From: Lysobacter defluvii IMMIB APB-9 = DSM 18482 | GTDB lineage: Bacteria; Pseudomonadota; Gammaproteobacteria; Xanthomonadales; Xanthomonadaceae | DNA: 64,000 nucleotides | Assembly: GCF_000423325.1 (NCBI RefSeq) | Contig: NZ_AUHT01000007.1 | Span: 175,253 to 239,252 of the forward strand | Direction: 5' to 3' | Part shown: positions 36,458-45,250 of the stretch, piece by piece | How the letters are laid out: each line of letters opens with the position of its first letter | Numbering within the stretch: the stretch's first letter is position 1 | Position numbers and translations under genes: made by a program | The notes under the pieces: generated by a model | Databases searched by the model: none | Told to the model about the DNA's origin: nothing | The model's input: only the letters and a program-made list of their open reading frames with translations

Positions 36458-36463
36458 TAGACT
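36458..36463 (+). promoter_or_regulatory. -10 element of aroE (TAGACT)
   Basis: TAGACT about 50 nt before the aroE ATG. Unlike the leaderless group, aroE has a normal leader and a CAGGAG ribosome site 6 nt before its ATG. Confidence 0.35.
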
Positions 36464-36513
36464 GCCAGCGTCACGGCCGGGACCGGCCCGGCCACGCCAC
36501 CGCAGGAGTCGCC

Positions 36514-37368
36514 ATGTCCGCAGACCGCTACGCCGTCGTCGGCCACCCCGTGGCCCACTCGCTGTCGCCGCGCATCCACCAGGCCTTCGGGCGGCAGCTC
36601 GGGATCGCGCTGGAGTACGGCACGATCGACTGCCCGCCGGAGCAGCTGCCCGACCGGGTTGCCGCCTTCGCCGCCGACGGAGGGCGCGGCCTCAACGTCA
36701 CCCTGCCGCACAAGCGCGCCGCCCATGCGCTGTGCACCGAGCTGGGTCCCACCGCGCAGCGCTGCGGCGTGGTCAACACGATGGCCTGGACCGGCGATGG
36801 CTGGCGCGGCCACAACACCGACGGCAGCGGCCTGGTGCGCGACCTGACCGAGCGCCGCCGCCAGGACCTGCGCGGTCGCAAGGTGCTGCTGATCGGCGCC
36901 GGCGGGGCCGCGCACGGGGTCGCACCGGCGCTGCTGGACGCGGGAATCTCGGCGCTGTTCATCGTCAACCGCACCGACGCGCGCACCGATGCGCTGGCCG
37001 ACCTGCTGGCCGACCCGGCCCGCGTGCACCCGCGCTACTACGAAGACATGGACGACCTCGGCCCGTTCGACCTGATCATCAACGCCACCTCGATGGGTCA
37101 CGACGCGGGCGACGGCGATCCCGTCGCGCTCCCGGGGAAGATGCTCACCCCGCGCACCGACGTGGTGGACCTGTCCTACGGCCGGGCCGCGGTCGGCTTC
37201 CTGGCCTGGGCACGTGCCGCCGGCGCCGACCGCCTGTTCGACGGCCTGGGCATGCTGGTCGAGCAGGCCGCCGACAGCTTCCGCATCTGGCACGGCAAGC
37301 GCCCGTATACCGACGAGGTATACGAGGAACTACGCAAGGAGTTCGGCTTCCCCTTGGCCTCCGACTGA
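36514..37368 (+). CDS. aroE: Shikimate 5-dehydrogenase
   Basis: 284 residues. Shikimate-binding residues are in HPVAHSLSPRIHQAF and NVTLPHKRAAHAL (the catalytic Lys), with Asp in HNTDGSGLVRDL. The NADP-binding loop is GAGGAAHGVA. It reduces 3-dehydroshikimate with NADPH on the way to chorismate, which is the substrate of XanB2 encoded 1.4 kb upstream, so the locus links the shikimate pathway to pigment synthesis. A CAGGAG ribosome site supports the start. Confidence 0.97.
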   Translation: MSADRYAVVGHPVAHSLSPRIHQAFGRQLGIALEYGTIDCPPEQLPDRVAAFAADGGRGLNVTLPHKRAAHALCTELGPTAQRCGVVNTMAWTGDGWRGHNTDGSGLVRDLTERRRQDLRGRKVLLIGAGGAAHGVAPALLDAGISALFIVNRTDARTDALADLLADPARVHPRYYEDMDDLGPFDLIINATSMGHDAGDGDPVALPGKMLTPRTDVVDLSYGRAAVGFLAWARAAGADRLFDGLGMLVEQAADSFRIWHGKRPYTDEVYEELRKEFGFPLASD

Positions 37369-37380
37369 CATCGCGTTTCC

Positions 37381-37404
37381 CCCTCTCCCGCTTGCGGGAG
37401 AGGG
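37381..37404. terminator. Convergent-gene hairpin (CCCTCTCCCG palindrome)
   Basis: A perfect 10-bp stem, CCCTCTCCCG (37381-37390) with CGGGAGAGGG (37395-37404), around a CTTG loop, followed by GCCGGGGTGAGGGC. This is a well-known intergenic palindrome of xanthomonads and relatives. It sits between convergent aroE and the carbonic anhydrase gene and can act as a bidirectional terminator, though no U-run follows. Confidence 0.6.
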
Positions 37405-37422
37405 CCGGGGTGAGGGCCGCTC

Positions 37423-37953
37423 CTACCCCAGGTACATATCCTTCAACCGCACGTAATGCCCCGCGCTGTACCGCAGCTGCTCCAGCTCAGCATCCGACAG
37501 CTTGCGCGCCATGCGCGCCGGATTTCCCAGCCACAGCTCGCCACTGCGCACGACCTTGCCCGGCGCCACCAGTGCGCCGGCACCGACGAAGGCGTGGTCC
37601 TCGATCACCGCGCCGTCCAGGATCCGCGCCCCCATGCCGATCAGGCAGTAGTTGCCGATGCGGCAGGCGTGCACGATCGCGCCGTGCCCGATGGTGACGT
37701 CGGTCCCGATCTCGGTCGGGAACCCACCCGGTTGCGTGTACGGTCCATCATGGCTGACGTGGATGACCGTGCCGTCCTGCACGTTGGTGCGGTCGCCGAT
37801 GCGGATGTAGTTGACGTCGCCGCGGACCACGCAGCCGGGCCAGATCGACACGTCGTCGCCCAGCTCCACGCGGCCGATGACGGTGGCGGCGGGGTCGACG
37901 TAGACGCGCTCGCCGAGCACGGGTTCGTGCCCCTGGAAGGATCGGATGTTCAT
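37423..37953 (-). CDS. Gamma carbonic anhydrase family protein (YrdA-like)
   Basis: 176 residues forming a left-handed beta-helix of hexapeptide repeats (VIGRVELGDDVSIWPG, VNYIRIGDRTNVQDG, IGTDVTIGHGAIVHACRIGN). Three metal-ligand His candidates are His65, His90 and His95. Family members bind Zn or Fe and some have weak carbonic anhydrase activity; most have unknown roles. A TACAAT box ends exactly 6 nt before the ATG, with no ribosome site. Confidence 0.93.
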   Translation of the reverse strand: MNIRSFQGHEPVLGERVYVDPAATVIGRVELGDDVSIWPGCVVRGDVNYIRIGDRTNVQDGTVIHVSHDGPYTQPGGFPTEIGTDVTIGHGAIVHACRIGNYCLIGMGARILDGAVIEDHAFVGAGALVAPGKVVRSGELWLGNPARMARKLSDAELEQLRYSAGHYVRLKDMYLG

Positions 37954-37959
37954 GGGTGG

Positions 37960-37965
37960 ATTGTA
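37960..37965 (-). promoter_or_regulatory. -10 element of the carbonic anhydrase gene (TACAAT)
   Basis: TACAAT on the minus strand, followed by CCACCC and the ATG at 37953. Six-base spacing suggests a leaderless transcript. Confidence 0.55.
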
Positions 37966-38008
37966 GCCGGCGAATCGCGCGGGGCCGCCGGGCCGCGGCC
38001 GGGAACGC

Positions 38009-38809
38009 CTACAGCACCCGGAACTCGATCCGCCGGTTCCGGGCCCGGCCTTCCTCGGTGTCGTTGCCGGCCACGGGCCGGTCGGGCCCGAAGCCCTGCA
38101 CCCCCAGGTTGTCGGCATCCACGCCGGCGGCTTCGAGGTACTCCTTCACCGCGATCGCCCGTTGCAGGCTCAGGGCGACGTTGGCCTGGCGCGGCCCGAC
38201 GCTGTCGGTGTGGCCGATCACCTGCACCTGCTGGCGGCCGATCCGCACCAGCGCCGCGGCCATCTCGTCGAGGATCGCGCGCCCTCCGGCGGTCAGCTCG
38301 GCACTGCCGCTGCGGAACTCGATGATGCGGTCCGCCAGCGCCTGGTCGAGCACCGCCTGGCTCCCGCCCCCGGTGGCAAGCAGGCCGTTGCGGACCTGGT
38401 AGCCCGGTCCCGCGGCGGTGGCCAGCACGCTCGCCACCTGCTGCCGCACCGCCTCGTTGGCCACGTTGCCGCGGATGCGGACGCTGTTGCCCTCGATCGC
38501 CAGCTCGCCACCGCTGACACCGGTGATCGCGGGATCCAGCATCGCCGCCACGCGCGCGCTCCAGTTGGCGGGCGCGACCACGCCGTCGACTTCGATGCGG
38601 TCCACCACGCGGGCGGCGCCGTACAACGCGTGCAGCCTGCCGAGGATCGCCGCGCGGGTGGCCTCGTCCGGCACCGTGCCGGCAACGACGACCGGCGCCG
38701 CACCCGCCGGCTGCGCGGGCGCAGCGGGCGCGGCCAGCAGGAGCGTGGTCAGCAGCACGGCACGCGCGGCGGTGGTCCGGAAGCAGTCGCGGGAGGATAC
38801 GGTGTCCAT
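38009..38809 (-). CDS. OmpA-family peptidoglycan-binding protein of the T6SS locus
   Basis: 266 residues with a signal-like hydrophobic stretch (about 17-36, ending APAQP). The middle (about 45-145) has two BON-like units (AILGRLHALYGAARVVDRIEVDGVV and ELAIEGNSVRIRGNVANEAVRQQV). The C-terminal OmpA domain reads IEFRSGSAEL, VIGHTDSVG, and GFGPDRPVAGNDTEEGRARNRRIEF. It should bind peptidoglycan in the periplasm, in the manner of TagL-type accessory proteins, but with a cleavable signal in place of an inner-membrane anchor. It starts 1 bp after the tagF stop. Confidence 0.87.
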   Translation of the reverse strand: MDTVSSRDCFRTTAARAVLLTTLLLAAPAAPAQPAGAAPVVVAGTVPDEATRAAILGRLHALYGAARVVDRIEVDGVVAPANWSARVAAMLDPAITGVSGGELAIEGNSVRIRGNVANEAVRQQVASVLATAAGPGYQVRNGLLATGGGSQAVLDQALADRIIEFRSGSAELTAGGRAILDEMAAALVRIGRQQVQVIGHTDSVGPRQANVALSLQRAIAVKEYLEAAGVDADNLGVQGFGPDRPVAGNDTEEGRARNRRIEFRVL

Positions 38810-38810
38810 G

Positions 38811-39818
38811 TCAGATCCCCAGGAAAGTGCGGTTGAAGGCCGCACGCGCGGTGCGCAATGCCAGGTCGCCGCGGTCGAGGTGGCTTGCCAGCTTGGCCAA
38901 GGCGTAGTCGCCGGAAAGTTGCCCGTCCACCCACTCCGCGTCCGCGAGGTCGACGAACCGCGTCGCCGCCTCGCTCCGGTCCAGGGCGCCGTGCAGCGTG
39001 CGGCCGTCGGCGCCGTTGAAGCCCAGCAGCAGGCACGGGTCCTGCCCCAGGTGCGCGGTCCCTCCGCTCAGCAGCAGCACCAGCTCGAAGTCCGCGCGGG
39101 CGAGGAAGCCCGACACCAGGTCGAGCCAGAACGCCGCCACCAGGGGCCGGTACAACGGGTCGGCGGGGAGCGGCAGCGACAGGCCCTTGTCCACGCCGCC
39201 ACCTGCGGCCGCCACGGGCTGCAGCAACAGGCCGAGCGCGGGCAGCACCTGCCGCAACAGGAGCGGCGGCCGCCCCGGCCGCTGGAGCAGGGCCTCGAGC
39301 GCGGCGACGTCCTGGAGGTCCAGGAAGTCGTCGAAGGCGGCGTCCCAAGCGCGGGTCCCCGCCTCGATCCCGACCCTCGCCGCGCCGATTTCCCGCAGCG
39401 CCGGTGCCGGATCGTCCGCTTCGAGCGCCTGCCGACCGAGCCTTTCCATCAGCGACCAGGGCCGCGAGAGGGCCAGCGCGCTGCGGCCGATGAAGGCCAG
39501 CGGCCGCGGCACTTCCAGCCGGGCAGCCAGCAGGAACGGGAAGCGACGTCCCGAGGCGTCGCGGCTCGGGACGAAGTGCCCGCCCACCGCCACCCGGTTG
39601 CCGGAGCCCAGGAAGGCGAAGTGCAAAGGCTCCGCCTCGTCGTACAACTGGCGCCAGGAGGGATTGCGCGCCATCAGCTCCAATGCGTGTCCGCTCCAGC
39701 GGTCCAGCATGTGCATCAGCTGGTGGTTGCCCTCGCCGCCGACGAAGTCGCCACGGCTGGGCAGCTTCCCGAAGCAGCCGATCGGCAGCTGCAGCTCCCT
39801 TGCCTCCGCCACGGCCAT
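38811..39818 (-). CDS. tagF: Type VI secretion-associated protein TagF (ImpM family)
   Basis: 335 residues from ATG 39818; a GTG directly before it (39821) is possible. The N-terminal GCFGKLPSRGDFV and the following YDEAEPLHFAFLGSG and GRRFPFLLAARL are characteristic of TagF/ImpM. TagF is known as a post-translational repressor of T6SS assembly in other bacteria. The ATG overlaps the tssM stop (TGATG), so the two are translationally coupled. The C-terminal third is longer than the minimal domain and has DPCLLLGFNGADGRTLHGALD. Confidence 0.9.
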   Translation of the reverse strand: MAVAEARELQLPIGCFGKLPSRGDFVGGEGNHQLMHMLDRWSGHALELMARNPSWRQLYDEAEPLHFAFLGSGNRVAVGGHFVPSRDASGRRFPFLLAARLEVPRPLAFIGRSALALSRPWSLMERLGRQALEADDPAPALREIGAARVGIEAGTRAWDAAFDDFLDLQDVAALEALLQRPGRPPLLLRQVLPALGLLLQPVAAAGGGVDKGLSLPLPADPLYRPLVAAFWLDLVSGFLARADFELVLLLSGGTAHLGQDPCLLLGFNGADGRTLHGALDRSEAATRFVDLADAEWVDGQLSGDYALAKLASHLDRGDLALRTARAAFNRTFLGI

Positions 39819-42800
39819 CACTTCGCTTCCGCCCGGCTCGACACGCCCGTGCCCGCGGCTCCGCCGGGCCCCGCCGTGCCCACGCCGGCAACGAGCCTGG
39901 GCAAGCGCAGCCCCACCGAGTCCCCGGGCGTCGCGTTGGGCTGCACCGAGCTGATGATGCGCAGCTCGACCGCGACCTCGGCCCCGTCGCGGTTCCAGGC
40001 GAGGCGGTAATGCTGGTCGCCGAGCACGGCCGCGTCCGCGGCGGCGAACATCGCCTCGGCCGCGCCGCTGCCGGGCGCGTTGAAGACCTGCACCTCGCGC
40101 CCGTCACCGGTGACGGCCGTGATCTCGACGCCGGGCACGCCGTCCCCGGGCAGCTCGAAGGTGTGCCACTGCGGCGGGGTGTTGCGGTAGCGCAAGCGCT
40201 GGCCGTCCACCACCAGCGTGTACTCGCGCCCGCGCGCCGGCATCGGCAGCACCTGGAAGACCATCCGAGGGCCGTCCGCCGCGCTGCCGCCGACCCATTG
40301 TCCATAGCCGGCGACCAGCTCCGGACCCAGTCCGATGCCGATGTCGGCCCAGCGGCGCGGCGCCAGCGTGTTGCCGCGGCGGATCACCAGCGCCCCCAGT
40401 GCGTCCTCGCCGAAGCGGGCGATCGCGCCGGCGGGACCGAAGATCCGGTCGATGTCGGCCTTCGCCGCCTCCACGTCCGCATCGGCCGCGTACGGGTAGC
40501 GGCGGCCGATGCCGTCCTCGAACGGCTGGTGGACCTGCGCCATCCAGGTCCGGTTGAGTTCGTCCTCGGTCGGGCCCACCAGGGCCGCGAAGCCCTGCAC
40601 CAGCGGCCGCAACAGCAACGGACGCAGCATGGCGCGCTCCTCCGCCGCCAGTCCGTTGAGCATGTGCTCGTCCACCAGGCGCAGCGTGGCGGAGAGTTCC
40701 GACCCCTCGCCGTCCAGCGTCTGCTGCATCAGCTTGCGGGCACCGGGCCCGGGGTCGCCCTGGTTGTGGATGGCGTTGAAGCGGCTGCGTACCCCGCCGA
40801 GTGATTCGAAGTAACGGTCCAGCAGTGGCGGGCCGCCCTCGTGCGATGCCAGCAGGCGCGCCAGGCCGGAGAACCGCGTGCCGACCGGGCCTGCCGCGGG
40901 CGGTGCGGCCTGGCCGGTTTCCGGATCCACCTGCATGGCTACGCCGGTCGGGTTGCGGCGCATGATCACCCGGTTGAACCAGGCGACGAGGCCCCCGCGC
41001 GCCACGCCCGCCAGTTCGCTGGCAGCGGCCGGGTTGTCCCAGACCGTCTCGTGGTGCACCGCCTCCAGCAGCGCGCGCAGCGGCGACGCGGCGGGATCAC
41101 CGAGGCTGTTCATGCGCTCCACCGCGTCCGGGAAATCGCCGAAGCCGGCCACGCTCACGCCCTGGACGAAGCGCTGCCACTCGCGCGCGTACTCGGCCTT
41201 GTATAGCGCGGCCAGCTCTGCGGTGATCAGCTGCGGGCTGCCGGCGAGGGTGAGGTCGCTCTGCACGGTGGACTCCAGCACCCAGTCGGTGCTGCTGAGT
41301 TCGGCTCCGGCCGCTTCGGCGATCGCGTCGGATACGTACTCCTCCCACGCCCGGCGGGTGAAGGCGCCGGGGACCTGGTGGCTGCCCACCAGCAGGCCCC
41401 CGGAATGTTCGTCGCCGAGCAGCCCGGCCACGGTAACCGGACTGAAGCGGGTGGCCGCACGGGCCTTGATCTGCGCATACACGCGATCGCGTGCCGATGC
41501 CCCCCGCATCACCTCGCGCAGCGCCTGGCGGCTGTCGTCGACCAGGCTGTAGCGCGCCTCGGTGCGCGGCCACCCGGGCTCACCGGACTGGCGCACGTGG
41601 AAGCTCATCAGCCTGCCGGCCGCGCGCAGCATCTCCTCGCGCGGCATGTCGCCCCGGTTCGCCTCCAGCCAGCCACGCCAGAAGCGGGTCAGCTGATCGC
41701 CCAGGTGCAGCGCCTCGACCCGGGCCGGGTCTGCGAGCATCAGGTAGGCCTTGAGCGCGTTGTAGGCATCCTGCGGGTCGATCGGGGAGGCTTCCTCGTA
41801 CAGCCGTGGCTCACCGCGCTCGTCCGCCCCGGGTCCCGGCTCCCCTTCCGCCGGAACCGCGGGCGTGCGCAGCGACGCCCGGTTGTCCACCACCTGCGCC
41901 AGAAAGTCCTCCAGCCGCGCGGTGACCGGCTCCAGCATCACCTGGCGCATGCCATGGAAGTACTCCGCACGCAGCTTCGCCTCCAGCGCGCGGCCCTGGT
42001 ACAGGCCGAAACCCAGGCCCGGGGGGCGCTCGCTGCGGTAGCGCTCGAGCTGCTCGAGGCGGTCCTGCAGCACCAGCAGTGCCTGGATGCGGGAGCCGAG
42101 GTCGACCGAGCCGGCCTGCACCGCCGTAGCGTGCTCCAGGTCCGCCGCGACGTCGGCCACCAGCTGGCGGTTGCCCGTGTAGGACCAGGTCCAGGCCGCG
42201 AGCACCGCGCCCAGCACGAGGACGGCGGCGAAGAACGAGGCGTGGCGCAACCGGGTGCGGCCGCGGCTGGAGTACTGCCGCACCAGCCCGCGATCGGCGA
42301 AGATCACGCGCCGGAACAGCCCCTGCAGGAAATAGCTGGAATCCGCCGGCGCCACCGGCTCCCGTCCGCCCCCCTCGGCGCCGGCCAGTGCGAACTGCCG
42401 CTCGACGCGCTCGGTCGCCGGCTGCACCGCCACGCCCTCCTGCAGGGCGCTGGTGAAATAGAAGCCGCGGAACACCGGCTTGAACTGGTAGGGGTTGTCC
42501 TCGAACAGGGTGGCGATGAAGGTGCGCAGCGCCGGCTTGATGCCGTTGAACTCCATCGGCATGGTCAGCAGCCCCGGCGCGACCCCTCGCCCGCGCGCCA
42601 TCGCCATCTGCGCCAGGCCGGCCTCGCGCAGGCCCTCGGCGAGCTCGTCGAAGTGGCGGTCGAAACTTGCCAGCGCGTCCTCCTGCGACCCGGCCTCATA
42701 GGGCAGCGTGGCGCCCCACGCGTTCTCGCGCTCGGACGGGTCCAGCCCGTGGAAGAAGTCGGAGAAGCCATTGATCAGGTCGGCCTTGGTGAACACCACG

Positions 42801-43573
42801 TACACCGGTGCGTGCACTTCCAGCCGCTCGGTCAGCTCCTGCACGCGCTGGCGCAGGTTCTTGGCCAGGTCGATGGCGAACTCGGGCTTGCTGCCCGACA
42901 GCTCGGCGATGGAGGCGGCGATGATGATCCCGTTGATCGGTGCGCGCGGGCGGTGCTTCTTCAGCAGGTCGAGGAAGGTCAGCCACTCCAGCCGGTCCTC
43001 GGCGCTGACCGAGTAGCGCCCGGCGGTATCGAGCACGATCCCCTCGGTGGTGAAGTACCAGTCGCAGTTGCGGGTGCCGCCCAGCCCGTGGATCACGGCG
43101 CTGCGGTTGTCCTCGAATGGAAAGCGCAGGCCGGAATTGAGGATCGCGGTGCTCTTGCCGGCCGCGGGGTTGCCGATGATCACGTACCACGGCAGTTCGT
43201 ACAGCGCCGCGGTGCCCTTGGCCTGGCCGATGCGCGAGGACTTGATCGCCCGGACCGCCTCGCCCATGCGCTCGCGCAATGCCTCGGCCTGCGCCTTCCC
43301 CGCGGGTTCGGCGTCGGCGACCGCCTGGTCGGCCTGCCCCGCCACCATCGCGTCCAGTCCCTCGGCGGCGCGGCGTGCGCGGTAGCGCCGCACCGCGAGC
43401 ACGAGCAGCCAGGCCAGGGCCCCGGCGACCAGCGGGGCCAGCAACCAGCCGCCGGCGGCGAGCAGGCCGTCCTTGCCGAAGTACGCCACCACGGCCGCGC
43501 CCAGCACTGCCAGGGCGGCGAGCACCCGGTAGTCGCCGAGCCAGTAACGCAGGTTCATCCAGAAGCTTCTCAT
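39818..43573 (-). CDS. tssM: Type VI secretion inner-membrane protein TssM (IcmF-like)
   Basis: 1251 residues. Two membrane helices (about 18-32 and 38-61) precede the cytoplasmic NTPase-like domain, with Walker A GNPAAGKS (134-141) and the downstream VLDTAGRY and VVFTKADLI motifs. A third helix (about 445-465) leads to the large periplasmic region that contacts TssJ/TssL. It is part of the T6SS membrane complex. The start at 43573 puts helix 1 near the N-terminus; longer frames are Arg/Pro-rich. No tssJ, tssK or tssL lies beside it. Confidence 0.94.
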   Translation of the reverse strand: MRSFWMNLRYWLGDYRVLAALAVLGAAVVAYFGKDGLLAAGGWLLAPLVAGALAWLLVLAVRRYRARRAAEGLDAMVAGQADQAVADAEPAGKAQAEALRERMGEAVRAIKSSRIGQAKGTAALYELPWYVIIGNPAAGKSTAILNSGLRFPFEDNRSAVIHGLGGTRNCDWYFTTEGIVLDTAGRYSVSAEDRLEWLTFLDLLKKHRPRAPINGIIIAASIAELSGSKPEFAIDLAKNLRQRVQELTERLEVHAPVYVVFTKADLINGFSDFFHGLDPSERENAWGATLPYEAGSQEDALASFDRHFDELAEGLREAGLAQMAMARGRGVAPGLLTMPMEFNGIKPALRTFIATLFEDNPYQFKPVFRGFYFTSALQEGVAVQPATERVERQFALAGAEGGGREPVAPADSSYFLQGLFRRVIFADRGLVRQYSSRGRTRLRHASFFAAVLVLGAVLAAWTWSYTGNRQLVADVAADLEHATAVQAGSVDLGSRIQALLVLQDRLEQLERYRSERPPGLGFGLYQGRALEAKLRAEYFHGMRQVMLEPVTARLEDFLAQVVDNRASLRTPAVPAEGEPGPGADERGEPRLYEEASPIDPQDAYNALKAYLMLADPARVEALHLGDQLTRFWRGWLEANRGDMPREEMLRAAGRLMSFHVRQSGEPGWPRTEARYSLVDDSRQALREVMRGASARDRVYAQIKARAATRFSPVTVAGLLGDEHSGGLLVGSHQVPGAFTRRAWEEYVSDAIAEAAGAELSSTDWVLESTVQSDLTLAGSPQLITAELAALYKAEYAREWQRFVQGVSVAGFGDFPDAVERMNSLGDPAASPLRALLEAVHHETVWDNPAAASELAGVARGGLVAWFNRVIMRRNPTGVAMQVDPETGQAAPPAAGPVGTRFSGLARLLASHEGGPPLLDRYFESLGGVRSRFNAIHNQGDPGPGARKLMQQTLDGEGSELSATLRLVDEHMLNGLAAEERAMLRPLLLRPLVQGFAALVGPTEDELNRTWMAQVHQPFEDGIGRRYPYAADADVEAAKADIDRIFGPAGAIARFGEDALGALVIRRGNTLAPRRWADIGIGLGPELVAGYGQWVGGSAADGPRMVFQVLPMPARGREYTLVVDGQRLRYRNTPPQWHTFELPGDGVPGVEITAVTGDGREVQVFNAPGSGAAEAMFAAADAAVLGDQHYRLAWNRDGAEVAVELRIISSVQPNATPGDSVGLRLPRLVAGVGTAGPGGAAGTGVSSRAEAK

Positions 43574-43589
43574 CGCGGCACGTCCATGT

Positions 43590-45101
43590 TCAGGCGGTGG
43601 CCGCCGCGGCGGCGGCACCGGTGGCGGTGGCGTTCGCGCCCGGCGCGCCTGCCGGACCCGGTTCCAAAGCCGGCGAGGGCAGGGGCGACACGGCGAGGGC
43701 GATGCGTTCGTCGCCGTCCGCAAGGCTCAGCACCAGTGAGGGGTGATCCGTTGCGCGTACCTGGGCGGCGGCGGCGGCCAGCAGGACCATCGGCGCGGCC
43801 AGCCCGATGTCGCCACACGACAGGCCGAGGTGACGCGCGACGCTACCCGGCTCCCCGTCGGGCAATGCCCCGTTGATCGCCCTGGCGGCCTCGACGGCCC
43901 GGCTGGGACGATGGTCGGCATCCGTGAACACCGTCGTGGCGCCGCGCTCCAGCGCCGCGATGTCGAGCGCGTCCTGCAGCAGCCACGCGGAACCCGCGGC
44001 GGCGGCGCGGCCGACGGCTGCCTTGCCCCGGGTGGCGCGGTGCACGCGCACCGGCTCCTCGTTCTCCACGCGCGCGGCCGGCGAGGAGGCGAGGAGCAGG
44101 CCGGCCGCGGCCTCGCCCGGGATGCGGCCTTCCAGGTGCCCGCTGACCAGCAACTGGTTGCCGGCTTCCAGCCGTTCCACGACGACCGGGTCGAGCATTG
44201 ACTCGGCCGCGAGCAGCAGATGCGGCATGTCCCGCTCCCCGTCCGCGGCGGCGATCCGCTCGAGCTGGCGCCACGCCTCGCCCCCGTCGCGGCTCGCGTG
44301 CGGGACCACCGTGAACCCGTCGTCCGCCATCCCGCTGATGCGGGCAACCTCCGCGACCCGGGCCGCGGCGGCCACGTGGGCGGGCGCGGGCCAGTCGGCC
44401 GGCAGCAGCAGCCGCACCTGGAGCGGCGGTGCGACCGGTGCGGCTTCCGGTGCCTGCGCGGAACGCGAATGGTGCAGCGCGTGGGGGTGCAGCCCCCGGC
44501 GTTCCAATGCATCGTGGACGATGGCTGAGGATGCGCTTGCCTGGAGCGATTGGGCCGCGAGGAAAAGCTCCTCCGCCACCGCGTCCAGGAGCGACAGCGC
44601 ACGCAGTGCCCGCGGCGGCATGCCGGCAGCCGTTCCGGCGAGCACGCCGGCCATGCGATCCGGATCGGCCTCGTCGACCGCAGCGGCGAACACCGGCAGC
44701 CCCATCGAGTCGCGCAGGCCTGGATGAAGGGGTGGCCGCACGGGTTGTGCGAGCGCCGCGACGACCGCGGCGGGGTCGTCGCCGGCGCGGGTGCGGACGG
44801 CGGCCGCGTGCAGGTACAGGGGCCGGTCTGGAGGACGCACGGGATCGCCCGCAGCGTTCTCCCCGCCGGCAACGGCCTGCCCGCTCCGTGCCACGTTCCG
44901 GGCGCGCCTGCGGCGCAGCATGGCGCGCAGTGCCAGCAGCGCCGCGAACAGCAGCAGCGGCAGCACCAGCAGCCATCCCACGAGCTGGCCCGCGGTCACC
45001 TCGACGGCGCGCGCACGCCAGTACAGCACCGCCACCAGCCACGCGGCACCGAATACCAGCACGGCGAGTGCAAGCACGCGCAGGAACGCGCGCGCACTCA
45101 C
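43590..45101 (-). CDS. Inner-membrane protein with ketosynthase-like segment, T6SS-linked, unrecognised
   Basis: 503 residues from GTG 45101, which has CCGGAG six bases upstream. Two membrane helices (about 5-26 and 38-60) are followed by a long Ala-rich soluble region. The part from about 395 to 480 (TTVFTDADHRPSRAVEAARAI, then HLGLSCGDIGLAAPMVLLAAAAAQV, then SLVLSLADGDERIALAV) is reminiscent of the C-terminal half of thiolase-fold condensing enzymes, but the catalytic residues are not evident. I do not know this protein. It sits 16 bp upstream of tssM and is probably in the same operon. Confidence 0.8.
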   Translation of the reverse strand: MSARAFLRVLALAVLVFGAAWLVAVLYWRARAVEVTAGQLVGWLLVLPLLLFAALLALRAMLRRRRARNVARSGQAVAGGENAAGDPVRPPDRPLYLHAAAVRTRAGDDPAAVVAALAQPVRPPLHPGLRDSMGLPVFAAAVDEADPDRMAGVLAGTAAGMPPRALRALSLLDAVAEELFLAAQSLQASASSAIVHDALERRGLHPHALHHSRSAQAPEAAPVAPPLQVRLLLPADWPAPAHVAAAARVAEVARISGMADDGFTVVPHASRDGGEAWRQLERIAAADGERDMPHLLLAAESMLDPVVVERLEAGNQLLVSGHLEGRIPGEAAAGLLLASSPAARVENEEPVRVHRATRGKAAVGRAAAAGSAWLLQDALDIAALERGATTVFTDADHRPSRAVEAARAINGALPDGEPGSVARHLGLSCGDIGLAAPMVLLAAAAAQVRATDHPSLVLSLADGDERIALAVSPLPSPALEPGPAGAPGANATATGAAAAAATA

Positions 45102-45230
45102 GACAGACTCCGGTGTGCACCAGCACTGGATGCGGACATGCCTTGCTCCCTGGCGGTCCCGTCGGGAAACGGGAATGCGGCGACTTCCGTGCGCCGACGC
45201 GGGAAGATAGCAGGACCGGCGGCGGGGTTC

Positions 45231-45250
45231 ACCCCGCGCCCACGCGGGGT
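45231..45250. terminator. GC-rich hairpin at the end of the M15 peptidase gene
   Basis: ACCCCGCG (45231-45238) pairs with CGCGGGGT (45243-45250) around CCCA, touching the stop codon of the peptidase gene. No U-run; attenuation between this gene and the downstream T6SS operon is possible. Confidence 0.35.
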
